Of a stretch of DNA of 64,000 bases, positions 7,405-17,546 are shown in pieces. Numbering within the stretch: the first letter of the stretch is position 1; every line of letters begins with the position of its first letter. The stretch comes from Glaesserella australis (GTDB taxonomy: Bacteria; Pseudomonadota; Gammaproteobacteria; Enterobacterales; Pasteurellaceae): the NCBI RefSeq assembly GCF_003260095.1, contig NZ_PTPX01000013.1, forward strand, positions 1 through 64,000, given 5' to 3'. The notes beneath the pieces were generated by a model. It did not search any database. It was not told the origin of the DNA and was given only the letters and a program-made list of their open reading frames with translations. The translations under genes were made by a program, and so were the position numbers.

Positions 7405-10400
7405 TTATTTAAGTGTTACTCTCGCATTCCTAAACAATCTCATCCAAGCCCCGTCTTCGCTCCAATCTTCTGGATACCAAGAGTTGCTCACGGCACGGAA
7501 CACACGTTCTGGGTGTGGCATCATAATGGCGACTCGTCCGTCTAGGTTTGAGATTGCGGTAATGCCATTTACTGAGCCGTTCGGGTTGGCTGGGTAGACT
7601 TCCGTTGGGTTGCCGTTGTTGTCGATGTATTGAGCGATCACCAAGTTCTGTTTTTGCAAATTTTCAAGCTGATCTGACCGCTTGAACTCTACCTGTCCTT
7701 CGCCGTGAGATACTGCAATCGGCATATGGCTGCCTGCCATTCCGCTGAACCAAAGTGAGTTGGTGTCGTTGATTTTCACCAAGCCAACACGGGCTTCAAA
7801 ACGTTCAGATTTGTTACGCACGAAGCGTGGCCAGTTTTCGGTGCCGGGGATAATTTCCGCCAAGTTTGAGACCATTTGGCAACCGTTGCACACGCCTAAC
7901 GCCAATGTGTTTGGATTCGCGAAGAATTGGCTGAATTGATCACGCAACATTGGGTTGAACAAGATTGATTTCGCCCAGCCGCCGCCTGCACCTAACACAT
8001 CACCGTAAGAGAAACCGCCACACGCCACTAAAGCGTTGAAGTCGGCAAGGTTGCGTCTGCCTGCCATTAAGTCGCTCATATGCACGTCAATGGCGTTGAA
8101 GCCTGCACGGTCGAAAGCCGCCGCCATTTCATAGTGGCTGTTTACGCCCTGTTCACGCAAGATCGCAATGGTCGGTTTCACGCCTTTGTTGATAAATGGT
8201 GCCGCGATGTCTTCGTTTACATCGTAAGTTAAAAATGCGGATAAGCCTTTGTTATTTGGGTCTTTTTTGGTTTCAAATTCTTGGTCGGCACACTCTGGGT
8301 TATCACGTAAACGTTGCATTTGGTGGGTGAGTTCTGCCCAAATACCACGCAATTCAGAGCGTTTTTCGCTGAGTAATTTGCGAGTGCCACTAGTGATTTC
8401 AAACAAGTCGCCTTCCGTTGCCGAGCCAATATCTTTGGTAATGTGGAGCAAGTTGTGGGCTTTCAACACATCACGCACGGCGTTCAAGTCGCTTTCTTTG
8501 ATTTGGATAACCACACCAAGTTCTTCATTGAATAACACCGCTAAATCGTTGTCGCCCAATGCTGTAATGTGAGCCGATACGCCACAGTTACCTGCGAACG
8601 CCATTTCCGCAAGGGTGGTGATTAAACCGCCGTCTGAACGGTCGTGGTAGGCAAGTAATTTCTCTTCTGCAACAAGGGCTTGCATTGCGTTGAAGAAGTT
8701 TTTCAAGGTTTCCACGTTCACCACGTCCGCCGGTTTATCGCCAAGCTGTTTATAGACTTGAGCCAACGCTGTTGCCCCTAAGCGATTTTTGCCTTCGCCT
8801 AAATCCAACAATAACAAGCGAGTTGCCCCTTTGTCGGTGCGTAATTGTGGTGTCACGGTTTTACGCACATCTTCCACACGGGCGAATGCTGAAATCACTA
8901 GCGAAAGCGGTGCGGTCACGGCTTTTTGTTCACCGTTCTCTTCCCAGGTGGTACGCATTGACATCGAGTCCTTACCCACAGGAATGGTAATGCCGAGCGT
9001 TGGGCAAAGCTCTTCGCCCACGGCTTTCACGGCTTCATATAAGCCTGCATCTTCGCCAGCGTGTCCTGCCGCCGACATCCAGTTTGCCGAGAGTTTGATG
9101 CGTTTAATGTCGCCAATGTTTGTTGCGGCGATGTTAGTAATACTTTCTGCCACGGCTAAGCGAGCGGAAGCCCCGAAGTCGAGCAACGCCACTGGTGCAC
9201 GTTCGCCCATTGACATCGCTTCGCCGTGATAGCTGTCAAGTGAAGCGGTAGTAACCGCACAATCCGCCACAGGAATTTGCCACGGGCCGACCATTTGATC
9301 ACGAGCTACCATCGCCGTCACCGAGCGGTCGCCAATGGTAATTAAGAAGGTTTTTTCTGCCACCACAGGCAAGCGTAACACACGGTGGAACGCTTCTTTT
9401 AATTGAATGTTCTCTTGTACAAGCGGTGGGTTTTGCACGGTTTTTGACGAAACTTGACGGTGCATTTTCGGGGTTTTGCCGAGTAACACATTCATCGGTA
9501 AATCAATCGGATTATTGCCGAAATGGTCGTCAGCCAAGGTTAAATGTTTCTCTTCAGTCGCTTCGCCGATGACCGCATAGGGCGCTCGCTCACGTTTGCA
9601 AAGCGCTTCAAACAACGGCAATTTATCCGCTGCCACCGCTAACACATAACGCTCTTGCGATTCGTTACACCAGATTTCGAGTGGCGACATTCCTTTTTCA
9701 TCGCATAAAATTTTGCGTAAATCAAACTGACCGCCACGGTTGCCATCGTGGACTAATTCTGGCATTGCGTTCGACAAACCGCCCGCCCCGACATCGTGAA
9801 TAAATAAAATCGGGTTCTCATCGCCCAGCTGCCAGCAGCGGTCGATCACTTCTTGGCAACGGCGTTCCATTTCAGGATTTTCACGTTGTACTGACGCAAA
9901 GTCTAAATCTTCTTTTGATTTACCTGAAGCCATTGACGAAGCCGCACCGCCGCCCAAGCCGATGTTCATCGCAGGGCCACCCAGCACGATTAACTTCGCT
10001 CCTACTGGAATTTCGCCTTTTTGCACGTGTTCAGCACGAATGTTGCCGATACCGCCAGCGAGCATAATCGGCTTGTGGTAACCACGCACTTCTTCTCCGC
10101 CAGAACTGTTTACTTTTTCTTCATAGGTACGGAAATAGCCGAGCAACGCAGGGCGACCAAATTCATTGTTAAACGCCGCGCCGCCGAGTGGGCCTTCGAT
10201 CATAATATCCAACGCCGAAGCGATACGATTTGGCTTAGAAAGCGGATTTTCCCACGGCTGTTCAAAGTTTGGGATCACCAAGTTCGATACCGAAAAGCCT
10301 GTTAAACCAGCTTTCGGTTTGGCTCCACGCCCTGTCGCCCCTTCATCACGGATCTCACCGCCCGAACCTGTCGCTGCCCCTGGGAACGGCGAAATGGCGG

Positions 10401-11301
10401 TCGGGTGGTTGTGGGTTTCGACCTTCATTAAAATATGGGCGTCTTCTTGATGATAGCGATACTGCCCATCTTGATCAGGGAAGAAACGCCCCACCGTTGA
10501 GCCTTCCATTACCGCCGCATTGTCTTTATAGGCAGACAGCACATAGTCAGGGGTTTTCTCAAAGGTATTTTTGATCATCTTAAACAGCGATTTTTCCTGT
10601 TTTTCGCCGTCAATTGTCCAATCCGCATTGAAAATTTTATGGCGGCAATGCTCCGAGTTCGCTTGTGCGAACATATACAGCTCAATGTCGTGCGGATTGC
10701 GGTTTAACGCCGTAAAATTCTCAACCAAATAATCAATTTCATCTTCCGCCAACGCCAAACCTAATTCTACGTTCGCCACTTCCAACGCCTTGCGACCGCC
10801 GTTTAAAATATCAACGGTGGTAAACGGCTTCGGCTCGTGTTGAGCAAACAGCTGGCTCGCTTGGCTTTCATCGGTTAAAACCGTTTCTAACATACGGTCG
10901 TGCAACAAGCCTTTGAGTGTCGTGAGCTGTTCTTCATTTAACGCCTGTTCAAACTCAAAATAGTAGGCTAAGCCACGCTCGATACGGTTCACCGCATCTA
11001 AACCACAGTTGTGAGCAATATCCGTTGCCTTGGACGACCAAGACGAAATCGTGCCAACACGGGGCGTAACAATCAAACAGAAGCCCACAGGCTCGTGTTC
11101 CGCAAGGGTTGGTCCGTAATGCAACAGCTCTTGAATTTTTTGGGTTTCATCGGCAACAAGCGGTCGGTTTAGCTCCACAAAATGCAAATATTCGGCATAG
11201 ACTGATTTTACAGGTAGTTGATTTTGCTGGAATTTTTGCTGAAGTTGGTTTAAACGAAAGTCAGATAAGGCAGGTGAGCCACGAAAGGTTTGTACGTTCA
11301 T
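7405..11301 (-). CDS. purL: Phosphoribosylformylglycinamidine synthase
   Basis: Fourth step of purine synthesis: converts FGAR, glutamine and ATP to FGAM. The length of 1298 aa matches the large single-chain PurL of gamma-proteobacteria. ATP-binding and central domains are recognisable ([20 protein letters not shown] near residue 295). The C-terminal glutamine amidotransferase domain shows the nucleophile motif [10 protein letters not shown] and a late MPHPERVF histidine. The start at 11301 is the first ATG. It is a single-gene unit with a PurR operator upstream. Its higher GC sets the right border of the accessory insert. Confidence 0.97.
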   Translation of the reverse strand: MNVQTFRGSPALSDFRLNQLQQKFQQNQLPVKSVYAEYLHFVELNRPLVADETQKIQELLHYGPTLAEHEPVGFCLIVTPRVGTISSWSSKATDIAHNCGLDAVNRIERGLAYYFEFEQALNEEQLTTLKGLLHDRMLETVLTDESQASQLFAQHEPKPFTTVDILNGGRKALEVANVELGLALAEDEIDYLVENFTALNRNPHDIELYMFAQANSEHCRHKIFNADWTIDGEKQEKSLFKMIKNTFEKTPDYVLSAYKDNAAVMEGSTVGRFFPDQDGQYRYHQEDAHILMKVETHNHPTAISPFPGAATGSGGEIRDEGATGRGAKPKAGLTGFSVSNLVIPNFEQPWENPLSKPNRIASALDIMIEGPLGGAAFNNEFGRPALLGYFRTYEEKVNSSGGEEVRGYHKPIMLAGGIGNIRAEHVQKGEIPVGAKLIVLGGPAMNIGLGGGAASSMASGKSKEDLDFASVQRENPEMERRCQEVIDRCWQLGDENPILFIHDVGAGGLSNAMPELVHDGNRGGQFDLRKILCDEKGMSPLEIWCNESQERYVLAVAADKLPLFEALCKRERAPYAVIGEATEEKHLTLADDHFGNNPIDLPMNVLLGKTPKMHRQVSSKTVQNPPLVQENIQLKEAFHRVLRLPVVAEKTFLITIGDRSVTAMVARDQMVGPWQIPVADCAVTTASLDSYHGEAMSMGERAPVALLDFGASARLAVAESITNIAATNIGDIKRIKLSANWMSAAGHAGEDAGLYEAVKAVGEELCPTLGITIPVGKDSMSMRTTWEENGEQKAVTAPLSLVISAFARVEDVRKTVTPQLRTDKGATRLLLLDLGEGKNRLGATALAQVYKQLGDKPADVVNVETLKNFFNAMQALVAEEKLLAYHDRSDGGLITTLAEMAFAGNCGVSAHITALGDNDLAVLFNEELGVVIQIKESDLNAVRDVLKAHNLLHITKDIGSATEGDLFEITSGTRKLLSEKRSELRGIWAELTHQMQRLRDNPECADQEFETKKDPNNKGLSAFLTYDVNEDIAAPFINKGVKPTIAILREQGVNSHYEMAAAFDRAGFNAIDVHMSDLMAGRRNLADFNALVACGGFSYGDVLGAGGGWAKSILFNPMLRDQFSQFFANPNTLALGVCNGCQMVSNLAEIIPGTENWPRFVRNKSERFEARVGLVKINDTNSLWFSGMAGSHMPIAVSHGEGQVEFKRSDQLENLQKQNLVIAQYIDNNGNPTEVYPANPNGSVNGITAISNLDGRVAIMMPHPERVFRAVSNSWYPEDWSEDGAWMRLFRNARVTLK

Positions 11302-11339
11302 TGAGCAGTTCCGTTAAGTAGAAAAAGAAAGTTGGCGAG

Positions 11340-11345
11340 ATTATA
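11340..11345 (-). promoter_or_regulatory. purL -10 element
   Basis: TATAAT on the minus strand, about 40 bases upstream of the purL ATG and just downstream of the PurR operator. The -35 region is poor (TAGCAA) and overlaps the operator, which fits repression by PurR. Confidence 0.55.
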
Positions 11346-11352
11346 ACGGATT

Positions 11353-11366
11353 ACGCAAACGTTTGC
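11353..11366. promoter_or_regulatory. PurR operator of purL
   Basis: ACGCAAACGTTTGC is a near-exact match to the PurR consensus ACGCAAACGTTTGCGT. It lies upstream of the purL -10 and overlaps the -35. PurR with hypoxanthine or guanine is expected to repress purL here. Confidence 0.9.
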
Positions 11367-11384
11367 TATATATTGTGTACCAGC

Positions 11385-11414
11385 TTCCCTTCCCCCGTAA
11401 ACGGGGGAAGGGAA
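11385..11414. repeat. Perfect 14-bp GC-rich palindrome
   Basis: TTCCCTTCCCCCGT (11385-11398) is followed by AA and then its exact complement (11401-11414). It lies between the divergently oriented purL promoter and the TonB-receptor terminator. It may be a repeat-family hairpin, not tied to either gene. Confidence 0.7.
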
Positions 11415-11438
11415 TCAAATGGGGATTAATTTAACGCA

Positions 11439-11471
11439 CAAAAAAATAACGCCCGAAAATCGAGCGTTATT
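11439..11471 (-). terminator. Terminator of the TonB-dependent receptor gene
   Basis: AATAACGC (11445-11452) pairs with GCGTTATT (11464-11471), and the minus strand runs into T residues after the stem. It lies 25 bases past the receptor stop codon. Confidence 0.8.
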
Positions 11472-11495
11472 GATAGGTGAACATTAGTGAAATGA

Positions 11496-13562
11496 TTAGA
11501 ACGTGTAATTTACCGCTACACGATATTCACGACCAGTACCTGGTAATTCGCTACGTTGCCAGTGAGGAATGTAGTTTTTGTTACCGATGTTATTGATCGC
11601 AAAGTTTACGTTCATTTTATCTGTGCCAAATGGTTTCCAGTTTGCGGTTAAGTCAGTTACACCATAGCCAGATTTACCTTTGGTTGCAGCTTGTACGGTT
11701 GCATTGCTTAAGAAGAAGTTATCTTTCGCATCTAAACCTTCAACTTGGCGATGATGTACAGCAATTTCTAGGTTCGGTTTTTCAAAGCGATAACCTAAAG
11801 TACCAGTCCAAGTTCTACCTGTCGCTGCTGCATATTCAGGGTTTGCACTTAATTTTTCGCCATAGAAACGTGGTTTGCTATACGCTACGCCTAGACGACC
11901 AAAGAAACCATTATAATTAACAAAGGCTGCTAATTCATAACCGCTATTTTTGATTTTACCTGCGTTGATGATGTCAGATGCACATTGAAGGTTTGTACCA
12001 TCACATAAGTGGTTGTTACGACCTGTTGAAGTACCTAATGCATCTTTGATATTTTGCCAGAAGTAGCTACCCTCAAAGCCCCAAATACCGTTATCATAGT
12101 TGAAGCCAATTTCGGTATTACGTGCTTTTTCTGCTTTAGTTCCATTTGCAATAGATACTACACCACGAGCACCATGAGCCATTAACGCATCATGCATACG
12201 TGGGCTACGGGTTGCGTAGTTGTGGCTAGCACTTAATGTAAGGTGTTCAACTGGTTGATAAACTAAGCCCACACTTGGGTTTACTGCACCATCGCTAACT
12301 TTTTTTCCGTCCATTGCTTTAAATTGGAAGTGATCGTAACGTAAACCTGTGGTTAAAATTACATCTTTGATGGCAGTAATTGCTTCTGCATAAACGCCAA
12401 CATCACGTTTTTCTTGGTTTACCACGCCTGCACGGAAGAATTTGTTTGGTTTTACTTCTTGATTACGATAGTTCACACCGTATTTCAATAACACGTTTTC
12501 ATGTAATTCTGAGTCGAAGTTAATGTTTGCACCGATGGTTTCTACTTTTGTTTTGGTAGAACCTTGGTTTGATTTACCGCCAGCATAGCCATTACCTGAA
12601 TCATCCGCAGACCAACGACCATGTACTAAGTGATAAACGTTAGCAGTTGCTTCTTTCGCAAAGCCTAACTCTTTACCTGTCCATTCTAAGTTAGTGTTGG
12701 TTACAGTCATTTTACGTTCTGCTGGAGCTTGGCGAGCAGAAGTTAAACGACTACCTGGAGAATTATCTACGGTAAATTCTTCACGAACGGTACGATCGCC
12801 TTTATATTGCTCTTTCATATGGCTTAATACAAAACGATGGTTTCCTACGTTTGCTCCAACTTTGAATAAATAGCTTAATTTATCTAATGCACTATAAGGC
12901 ACACGAGTTGAGCCATCTAAACCGTTTTTATAATGTTTACCGCCTTTATAATCGTCTTCATTCACACCATTTACCGCTGCGACAAAGTCGAATGTGTCAT
13001 TTTTGCCGAAAGTAGATAAGCCATAGTTATAACCATCATTGCTGTTATAGCCTGCGTTTACTTTCGCACCAAAATTTTTATGGCTACTGTTTTTTAATAA
13101 ATCATCGGCATCTAACGTTTTCGCTACAATCGCACCATTGGTTTGACCGATACCTGCAGAGGCACTACCAGCCCCTTTTTGTACAGAAACTACTTTCACT
13201 AACGCAGGATCTAACATATGGCGACCTTGGTGGTAGTGAATTTGGCTGTCTGAATAGGCGTTATCCACTTTCACGTCAATTGAGTTTTGTCCCATACCAC
13301 GAATGTATAGGTATTGAGAAGTTCCGTTGCCACCTCCCATACCAATTGCCGGTTCGTCTTTAAGTAAGCCACGTAAATCCGTTTCAACACTCTCATCTTT
13401 TTTCTGTGTTGTCACAATATTACTTTTAACTTTTAAACCTTGATGGTCTGTTACATTAATAGTATCAAGAGCCATTGTCTCATTATTTTCTGCAAATGCT
13501 GAACCTACATACAATGCACCTAATACCATAGCGGATACAGGGAGTAGTTTGAATTTTTTCAT
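11496..13562 (-). CDS. TonB-dependent outer-membrane receptor, probably for iron or haem
   Basis: Outer-membrane beta-barrel importer powered by TonB. The ATG at 13562 has AAGGAAG upstream and gives a signal peptide (MKKFKLLPVSAMVLGALY, ending SAFA); the longer frame to 13595 is rejected. The plug domain follows: a TonB-box-like stretch LDTINVTD, then QYLYIRGMGQNSIDVKVDN and VSVQKGAGSASAGIGQTNG. The barrel ends in the usual terminal aromatic (VNYTF). Fur-like sites upstream indicate iron control, so a siderophore or haem ligand is inferred; nothing names the substrate. A cysteine pair in a loop (HLCDGTNLQCASD) may form a disulphide. Confidence 0.88.
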   Translation of the reverse strand: MKKFKLLPVSAMVLGALYVGSAFAENNETMALDTINVTDHQGLKVKSNIVTTQKKDESVETDLRGLLKDEPAIGMGGGNGTSQYLYIRGMGQNSIDVKVDNAYSDSQIHYHQGRHMLDPALVKVVSVQKGAGSASAGIGQTNGAIVAKTLDADDLLKNSSHKNFGAKVNAGYNSNDGYNYGLSTFGKNDTFDFVAAVNGVNEDDYKGGKHYKNGLDGSTRVPYSALDKLSYLFKVGANVGNHRFVLSHMKEQYKGDRTVREEFTVDNSPGSRLTSARQAPAERKMTVTNTNLEWTGKELGFAKEATANVYHLVHGRWSADDSGNGYAGGKSNQGSTKTKVETIGANINFDSELHENVLLKYGVNYRNQEVKPNKFFRAGVVNQEKRDVGVYAEAITAIKDVILTTGLRYDHFQFKAMDGKKVSDGAVNPSVGLVYQPVEHLTLSASHNYATRSPRMHDALMAHGARGVVSIANGTKAEKARNTEIGFNYDNGIWGFEGSYFWQNIKDALGTSTGRNNHLCDGTNLQCASDIINAGKIKNSGYELAAFVNYNGFFGRLGVAYSKPRFYGEKLSANPEYAAATGRTWTGTLGYRFEKPNLEIAVHHRQVEGLDAKDNFFLSNATVQAATKGKSGYGVTDLTANWKPFGTDKMNVNFAINNIGNKNYIPHWQRSELPGTGREYRVAVNYTF

Positions 13563-13604
13563 ATGTCTTTTCTTCCTTAGATAAATACTTCTCACACATA
13601 TTTA

Positions 13605-13684
13605 TTATTGAAAACAATTCTCAACAAGAAACATTTAAAATGTTTACACATTAAAAATAAATTGTCAATCATTCTCATTATTAT
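13605..13684 (-). promoter_or_regulatory. Fur-like sites upstream of the TonB receptor
   Basis: On the minus strand, AATAATGAGAATGATTGACA (about 13664-13683) resembles the Fur 19-mer built on GATAAT repeats. A second AT-rich match, GAGAATTGTTTTCAATAAT, lies at about 13605-13624. Two sites within 80 bases of the start suggest iron repression. This is motif reading only. Confidence 0.6.
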
Positions 13685-13733
13685 TTTTTATTGTAAGATT
13701 CTTGTAAATCTTACCCCTTGTTATTCGCTTGGT

Positions 13734-13747
13734 TTGATATACATCAA
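13734..13747 (+). promoter_or_regulatory. Perfect FNR box upstream of yagU
   Basis: TTGAT-ATAC-ATCAA exactly matches the FNR consensus TTGATNNNNATCAA. It is centred about 110 bases before the yagU ATG. A class II FNR promoter would start about 41 bases downstream (near 13782), leaving a roughly 68-base leader. Anaerobic induction of yagU is inferred. Confidence 0.8.
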
Positions 13748-13849
13748 TTAATGAGTTATTTTTCACTCAAAATCAATAAAGTTTTTGTAGAATGGAATTG
13801 TCTTGATAATTATTTCAAGCAATAAATTAATTTCAATCGGAGAGCAACT

Positions 13850-14491
13850 ATGAGCTTATTTCAACAAACAGATCCATCTCGCCGCCGTTTTGGTGTTGCG
13901 GTATTCGTTGGTATCGTTGCAGGTATCATCTCTGCATTCGTAAAATGGGGTGCAGAGCACCCATTCCCACCACGTAGTCCAATTGATTTATTCACGGCTG
14001 CGTGTCCACAACCTGTGTTAGATGCATTAAATTCTGGTGCATTAGCAATGAATGGCGCATTAGAACAATGTTCACGTGCGGTACTAAACCCACCTGCGGT
14101 ATTCTTACGCGACTACATTGGTATCGACCCTTATCAAACTGTTGCATTTATGTTTGCAGATCATCCATTTAACTCAATTGGTGTAACCCATATGATTTTC
14201 TCATTAGTGTTCGCCATTGGTTACTGTATCGTGGCTGAAATCTTCCCGAAAATTAAATTCTGGCAAGGTATCGGTGCGGGTATTATCGCAAACATTTGTG
14301 TTCACTACATCACATTCCCAGCGTTAGGTTTAACACCACCTGTTGCAGAATGGCCATTATATGAACATATTTCTGAATTAGTTGGTCATATATTCTGGTT
14401 CTGGACAATCGAAGTAATCCGTCGTGATTTACGTAACCGTATTACTCAACAGCCAGACCCTGAAGTTCCATTAAATCAGCCACTTCGTTAA
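13850..14491 (+). CDS. yagU: YagU family inner-membrane protein (DUF1440)
   Basis: Membrane protein with about four hydrophobic segments (near residues 16-33, 102-130, 143-165 and 178-192), 213 aa, as in E. coli YagU. GGAGAG precedes the ATG. YagU has been linked to acid tolerance in E. coli, but its molecular function is unknown. The gene stands alone with its own FNR box and terminator, and codon use is host-like. Confidence 0.85.
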   Translation: MSLFQQTDPSRRRFGVAVFVGIVAGIISAFVKWGAEHPFPPRSPIDLFTAACPQPVLDALNSGALAMNGALEQCSRAVLNPPAVFLRDYIGIDPYQTVAFMFADHPFNSIGVTHMIFSLVFAIGYCIVAEIFPKIKFWQGIGAGIIANICVHYITFPALGLTPPVAEWPLYEHISELVGHIFWFWTIEVIRRDLRNRITQQPDPEVPLNQPLR

Positions 14492-14496
14492 TAAAC

Positions 14497-14526
14497 AAAA
14501 AACGCAATCTTATGATTGCGTTTTTT
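14497..14526 (+). terminator. yagU terminator
   Basis: A perfect 13-bp stem (14497-14509 with 14514-14526), loop TTAT, followed by a T-run. It begins 5 bases after the yagU stop codon. Confidence 0.9.
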
Positions 14527-14576
14527 TATAACTATACATGACTCTGAACTAAATCGAGCAACTCTTAAAAATATAG

Positions 14577-14615
14577 AAAAAGGCCTTGAATATAAAATTA
14601 CATCCAAGGCCTTTT
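14577..14615 (-). terminator. manXYZ operon terminator
   Basis: CAAGGCCTTTT (14605-14615) pairs with AAAAGGCCTTG (14578-14588), with T residues following on the minus strand. It lies 15 bases past the manZ stop. Confidence 0.85.
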
Positions 14616-14629
14616 ATTTATCTATTTTA

Positions 14630-15466
14630 TTATGCAAGGATACCTGTCCAAGCACCAAAGATACCAATCACGAAGAAGCCGATGATAATCCAAAGTGCAT
14701 TCACACGGTTACGCAATAACCACATACAAGCAAAGGTTAAGAGTAACGGTAATAAACCTGGCATTAAGCTATCTAAGATAGATTGTACCGTGGTGATTTC
14801 GGTTGTGCCGTCTTGTTTTTGAATGGTAGAAACCACAAGCGGAACGTTAATGCTCGTCCATTTCTGAACTAAAGCCCCCATAATGAACAAGCCAAGGATT
14901 GACGCACCTTCGGTTAATTTTTGTAATAAACCGCCGCTCATATCTTGCACTACGTTCAAGCCTTTTTTGTAGCCATAAACCACGCCGTAGTAACGGGTTG
15001 CTAAACGCACAAGGTTAAACAACACAAAGAAAAGCAATGGACCTAATAAGCTGCCAGTCAAAGCCACACCAGCCCCTAATGCAGCGAATACGGGACGTGC
15101 TGTCCCCCAATAAATTGGGTCGCCCACGCCGGCTAATGGTCCCATTAAGCCGACTTTGATCCCGTTGATTGCGGCATCATCAATCGGTTTACCGTTAGCA
15201 CGCTCTTCTTCCATCGCAATGGTTACACCTAAAACCGGTGCGGCAACGAATGGTTGGGTGTTGAAGAACTCAAGGTGGCGTTTGATGGCGTCTTTACGTT
15301 CTTGTGAATTTGGATCTGGGTATAAGCGTTTGATCACAGGGACCATTGAATAAGCAAAACCTAATGCCTGCATACGCTCGAAGTTCCAAGAACCTTGGAA
15401 GAGATTAGAACGGCGTACCACCGCATTTAAATCGCTCTGTGTTACTTTTTTGATTTCAGTTGTCAT
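14630..15466 (-). CDS. manZ: PTS mannose-type transporter subunit IID
   Basis: Inner-membrane IID component that forms the sugar channel with IIC. 278 aa; typical IID text includes NLFQGSWNFERMQALGFAYS near the N-terminus and GPLAGVGDPIYWGT mid-protein. Several membrane segments lie in the C-terminal half. It is the third gene of manXYZ, 12 bases after manY, with a terminator downstream. Substrates of this family include mannose, glucose, glucosamine and fructose; which one applies here cannot be read. Confidence 0.95.
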   Translation of the reverse strand: MTTEIKKVTQSDLNAVVRRSNLFQGSWNFERMQALGFAYSMVPVIKRLYPDPNSQERKDAIKRHLEFFNTQPFVAAPVLGVTIAMEEERANGKPIDDAAINGIKVGLMGPLAGVGDPIYWGTARPVFAALGAGVALTGSLLGPLLFFVLFNLVRLATRYYGVVYGYKKGLNVVQDMSGGLLQKLTEGASILGLFIMGALVQKWTSINVPLVVSTIQKQDGTTEITTVQSILDSLMPGLLPLLLTFACMWLLRNRVNALWIIIGFFVIGIFGAWTGILA

Positions 15467-15478
15467 AGTCGTACTTCC

Positions 15479-16282
15479 TTAGTCTAATCTGTTGTCAAGG
15501 TCGTTGTTTGATTGGTTTACTACTTGCACCACTTGTTTACTTTGGTTGTATTTCGGGTGAAGCTGGATATAAACGATAGCAATGATGGTACCTAATACCC
15601 CTAATGCAACAAGGTTGAAGTCGGTAAATGCAGCAATCACAAAACCCGCATAGAAGAATGGCATTAAGTGACCTGCACGCATCATATTGATAACCATTGC
15701 ATAACCCACGACAGCAATAAAGCCCCCTGCAATTTTAAGACCCGTGGTCACTACTAGTGGAATAGCCGCTAATAATGATTGAACGGTATCTGTACCTGCG
15801 GTCATCGCCACGATTAAAGCAGGAATGGCAATACGCATTGCTTGGAGTAATAACGCAGAACGGTGGATCCAATCTAGTTTGTTTAAATCCCCTGTTTCAA
15901 CGGCTTTGTCTGCTGCGTGTTGGAAACCGACGGTAATTGCACGCACTACATAAGTTAAAACCTGACCTGCTGCTGCAAGTGGAATCGCTAAAGCAATTGC
16001 AGTTGGAATATCTTGACCGCCGACAATCACTAAAATGGTTGAAACCACAGAAGCGAGTGCTGCATCAGGTGCAAGTGCCGCACCGATATTCATCCAGCCT
16101 AAAGCTAATAATTCTAATGAACCGCCAACAATAATCCCCGTTTTCATATCGCCTAACACGATACCAACTAAGGTACAAGCGATTAACGGACGGTGAGTTT
16201 GCCATTCATCAAGGATCGATCCCATCCCTGAAATACAGGCGACAAGAAAGACTAATACGATTTGTAAAGTAGAAATTTCCAT
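15479..16282 (-). CDS. manY: PTS mannose-type transporter subunit IIC
   Basis: Hydrophobic permease subunit, 267 aa, starting MEISTLQIVLVFLVACISG. GSLELLALGWMNIGAALAPD is the IIC signature. The protein is followed closely by manZ and preceded by manX at 10 bases, so the three are one transcript. The C-terminus after about residue 245 is a charged cytoplasmic tail. Confidence 0.95.
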   Translation of the reverse strand: MEISTLQIVLVFLVACISGMGSILDEWQTHRPLIACTLVGIVLGDMKTGIIVGGSLELLALGWMNIGAALAPDAALASVVSTILVIVGGQDIPTAIALAIPLAAAGQVLTYVVRAITVGFQHAADKAVETGDLNKLDWIHRSALLLQAMRIAIPALIVAMTAGTDTVQSLLAAIPLVVTTGLKIAGGFIAVVGYAMVINMMRAGHLMPFFYAGFVIAAFTDFNLVALGVLGTIIAIVYIQLHPKYNQSKQVVQVVNQSNNDLDNRLD

Positions 16283-16292
16283 AATAATTTCC

Positions 16293-17270
16293 TTAGATTA
16301 AGTTATTTTTCTTGAGTAAATCCATCATATATTGACGGCTATCATTTGATACTTTACGCACATCAAGCTCAATGCCTTTTGCATCAAGGGCTTTAAAGGC
16401 TTCAATATCTTTATCATCTACCGCCACCGCACTGGTGATCATTTTCTTACCATCACGATATGCCATACCGCCGATATTGATTGATTTAAACTCAACGCCT
16501 GCTTCCATTAAACGCACAACATCCGTTGGATTCGTGAACAATAACATCATACGTTCATTCGCATATTCAGGGTTGTTGTAAACGCGGATCATCTTATCCA
16601 CAGGCACAACGTGTGCCGTTACCCCTGGTGGTGCAACGCTTTTCAGCATGGTTGAGCGGACAGAATCTTTTGCCACATCATCGTTTACCACCACGATTCG
16701 TGTTACTCGGCTCTCTTTCGTCCAACGAGTTGCCACTTGACCGTGAATTAAGCGGTCGTCAATACGAGCAAGACCAATCACCAAGTTACCTTCTTGATTA
16801 ACCTGAGCGACTTGTGGTTGAGCAGGTGCTTGAGCAGCTGGTGCAGGCTGTGCTGGAGCGTCTTCTTTTTCCTGATAGCGTAAAGCACGCACACCTAAAC
16901 GACCCGTTTCAAGTGCGACTTCCACTAGCTCTTCTAACGAAGGGCCATCATCACGAGCCATAAAGGTTTCAACTAACATTGGCACGTTCACGCCCGTAAC
17001 AATGTCCATATTCTCTTTGCCTTCAGACACACGGTTTGCCGCATTAAACGGACTACCGCCCCAAGTATCGACAAGAAATAGCACTTGATCGCAATGGGCG
17101 AGTTCGTTCGCTAATTTCTCTTGATATTTACCCATAATCGTTTCGGCATTTTCGCCTGGCACAAAGTCGATGGTTGCCACATCGCTTTGCTCACCGATCA
17201 ACATCTCAGTGGTTTTGAGAAGTTGCTCAGCGGCGACACCGTGGGTAGCTATGATAATAGCAATACTCAT
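16293..17270 (-). CDS. manX: PTS mannose-type transporter subunit IIAB
   Basis: Fused IIA-IIB phosphotransfer protein, 325 aa. IIA carries the phospho-acceptor in IATHGVAAEQLL (His10), and IIB carries it in IDDRLIHGQVATRW (about residue 175). The two domains are joined by an Ala/Pro/Gln-rich linker (about residues 138-156), as in E. coli ManX. The ATG at 17270 has AAGGAG upstream. First gene of manXYZ; a CRP-like site lies about 120 bases upstream. Confidence 0.95.
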   Translation of the reverse strand: MSIAIIIATHGVAAEQLLKTTEMLIGEQSDVATIDFVPGENAETIMGKYQEKLANELAHCDQVLFLVDTWGGSPFNAANRVSEGKENMDIVTGVNVPMLVETFMARDDGPSLEELVEVALETGRLGVRALRYQEKEDAPAQPAPAAQAPAQPQVAQVNQEGNLVIGLARIDDRLIHGQVATRWTKESRVTRIVVVNDDVAKDSVRSTMLKSVAPPGVTAHVVPVDKMIRVYNNPEYANERMMLLFTNPTDVVRLMEAGVEFKSINIGGMAYRDGKKMITSAVAVDDKDIEAFKALDAKGIELDVRKVSNDSRQYMMDLLKKNNLI

Positions 17271-17387
17271 TGGTTTCTCCTTAATGTGAGGAATTTATAA
17301 AATTGGATAAATTTATTATCAATAAACATCATTTCGGAGTGAATTCTAAGGAAAGGGGATATTAGGGCAACATAATTTACACAAAAA

Positions 17388-17403
17388 CGTGATCTACATC
17401 TCA
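17388..17403. promoter_or_regulatory. CRP-like site upstream of manX
   Basis: CGTGATCTACATCTCA has a good left half (GTGA) and an imperfect right half (TCTCA for TCACA). Its place before a PTS sugar operon fits catabolite control. The rest of the 17271-17546 gap is AT-rich with no gene. Confidence 0.55.
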
Positions 17404-17546
17404 TTTTATGTCTCTATATGCTCTAATTTTCATCTTATTTTTTTATTTTTATAAAATAATTAACTATACAATAACAACACTGCTACTTTTTCTTACTTTA
17501 CTCTAGGTTCGGTTCAAAGAAATTTAGAACAATACCCTGAGAAGCA

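Noticed and set aside
8789-9229. Long antisense frame in purL
   Set aside because: One of many shadow frames produced by the codon use of purL; the sense frame is unmistakable.
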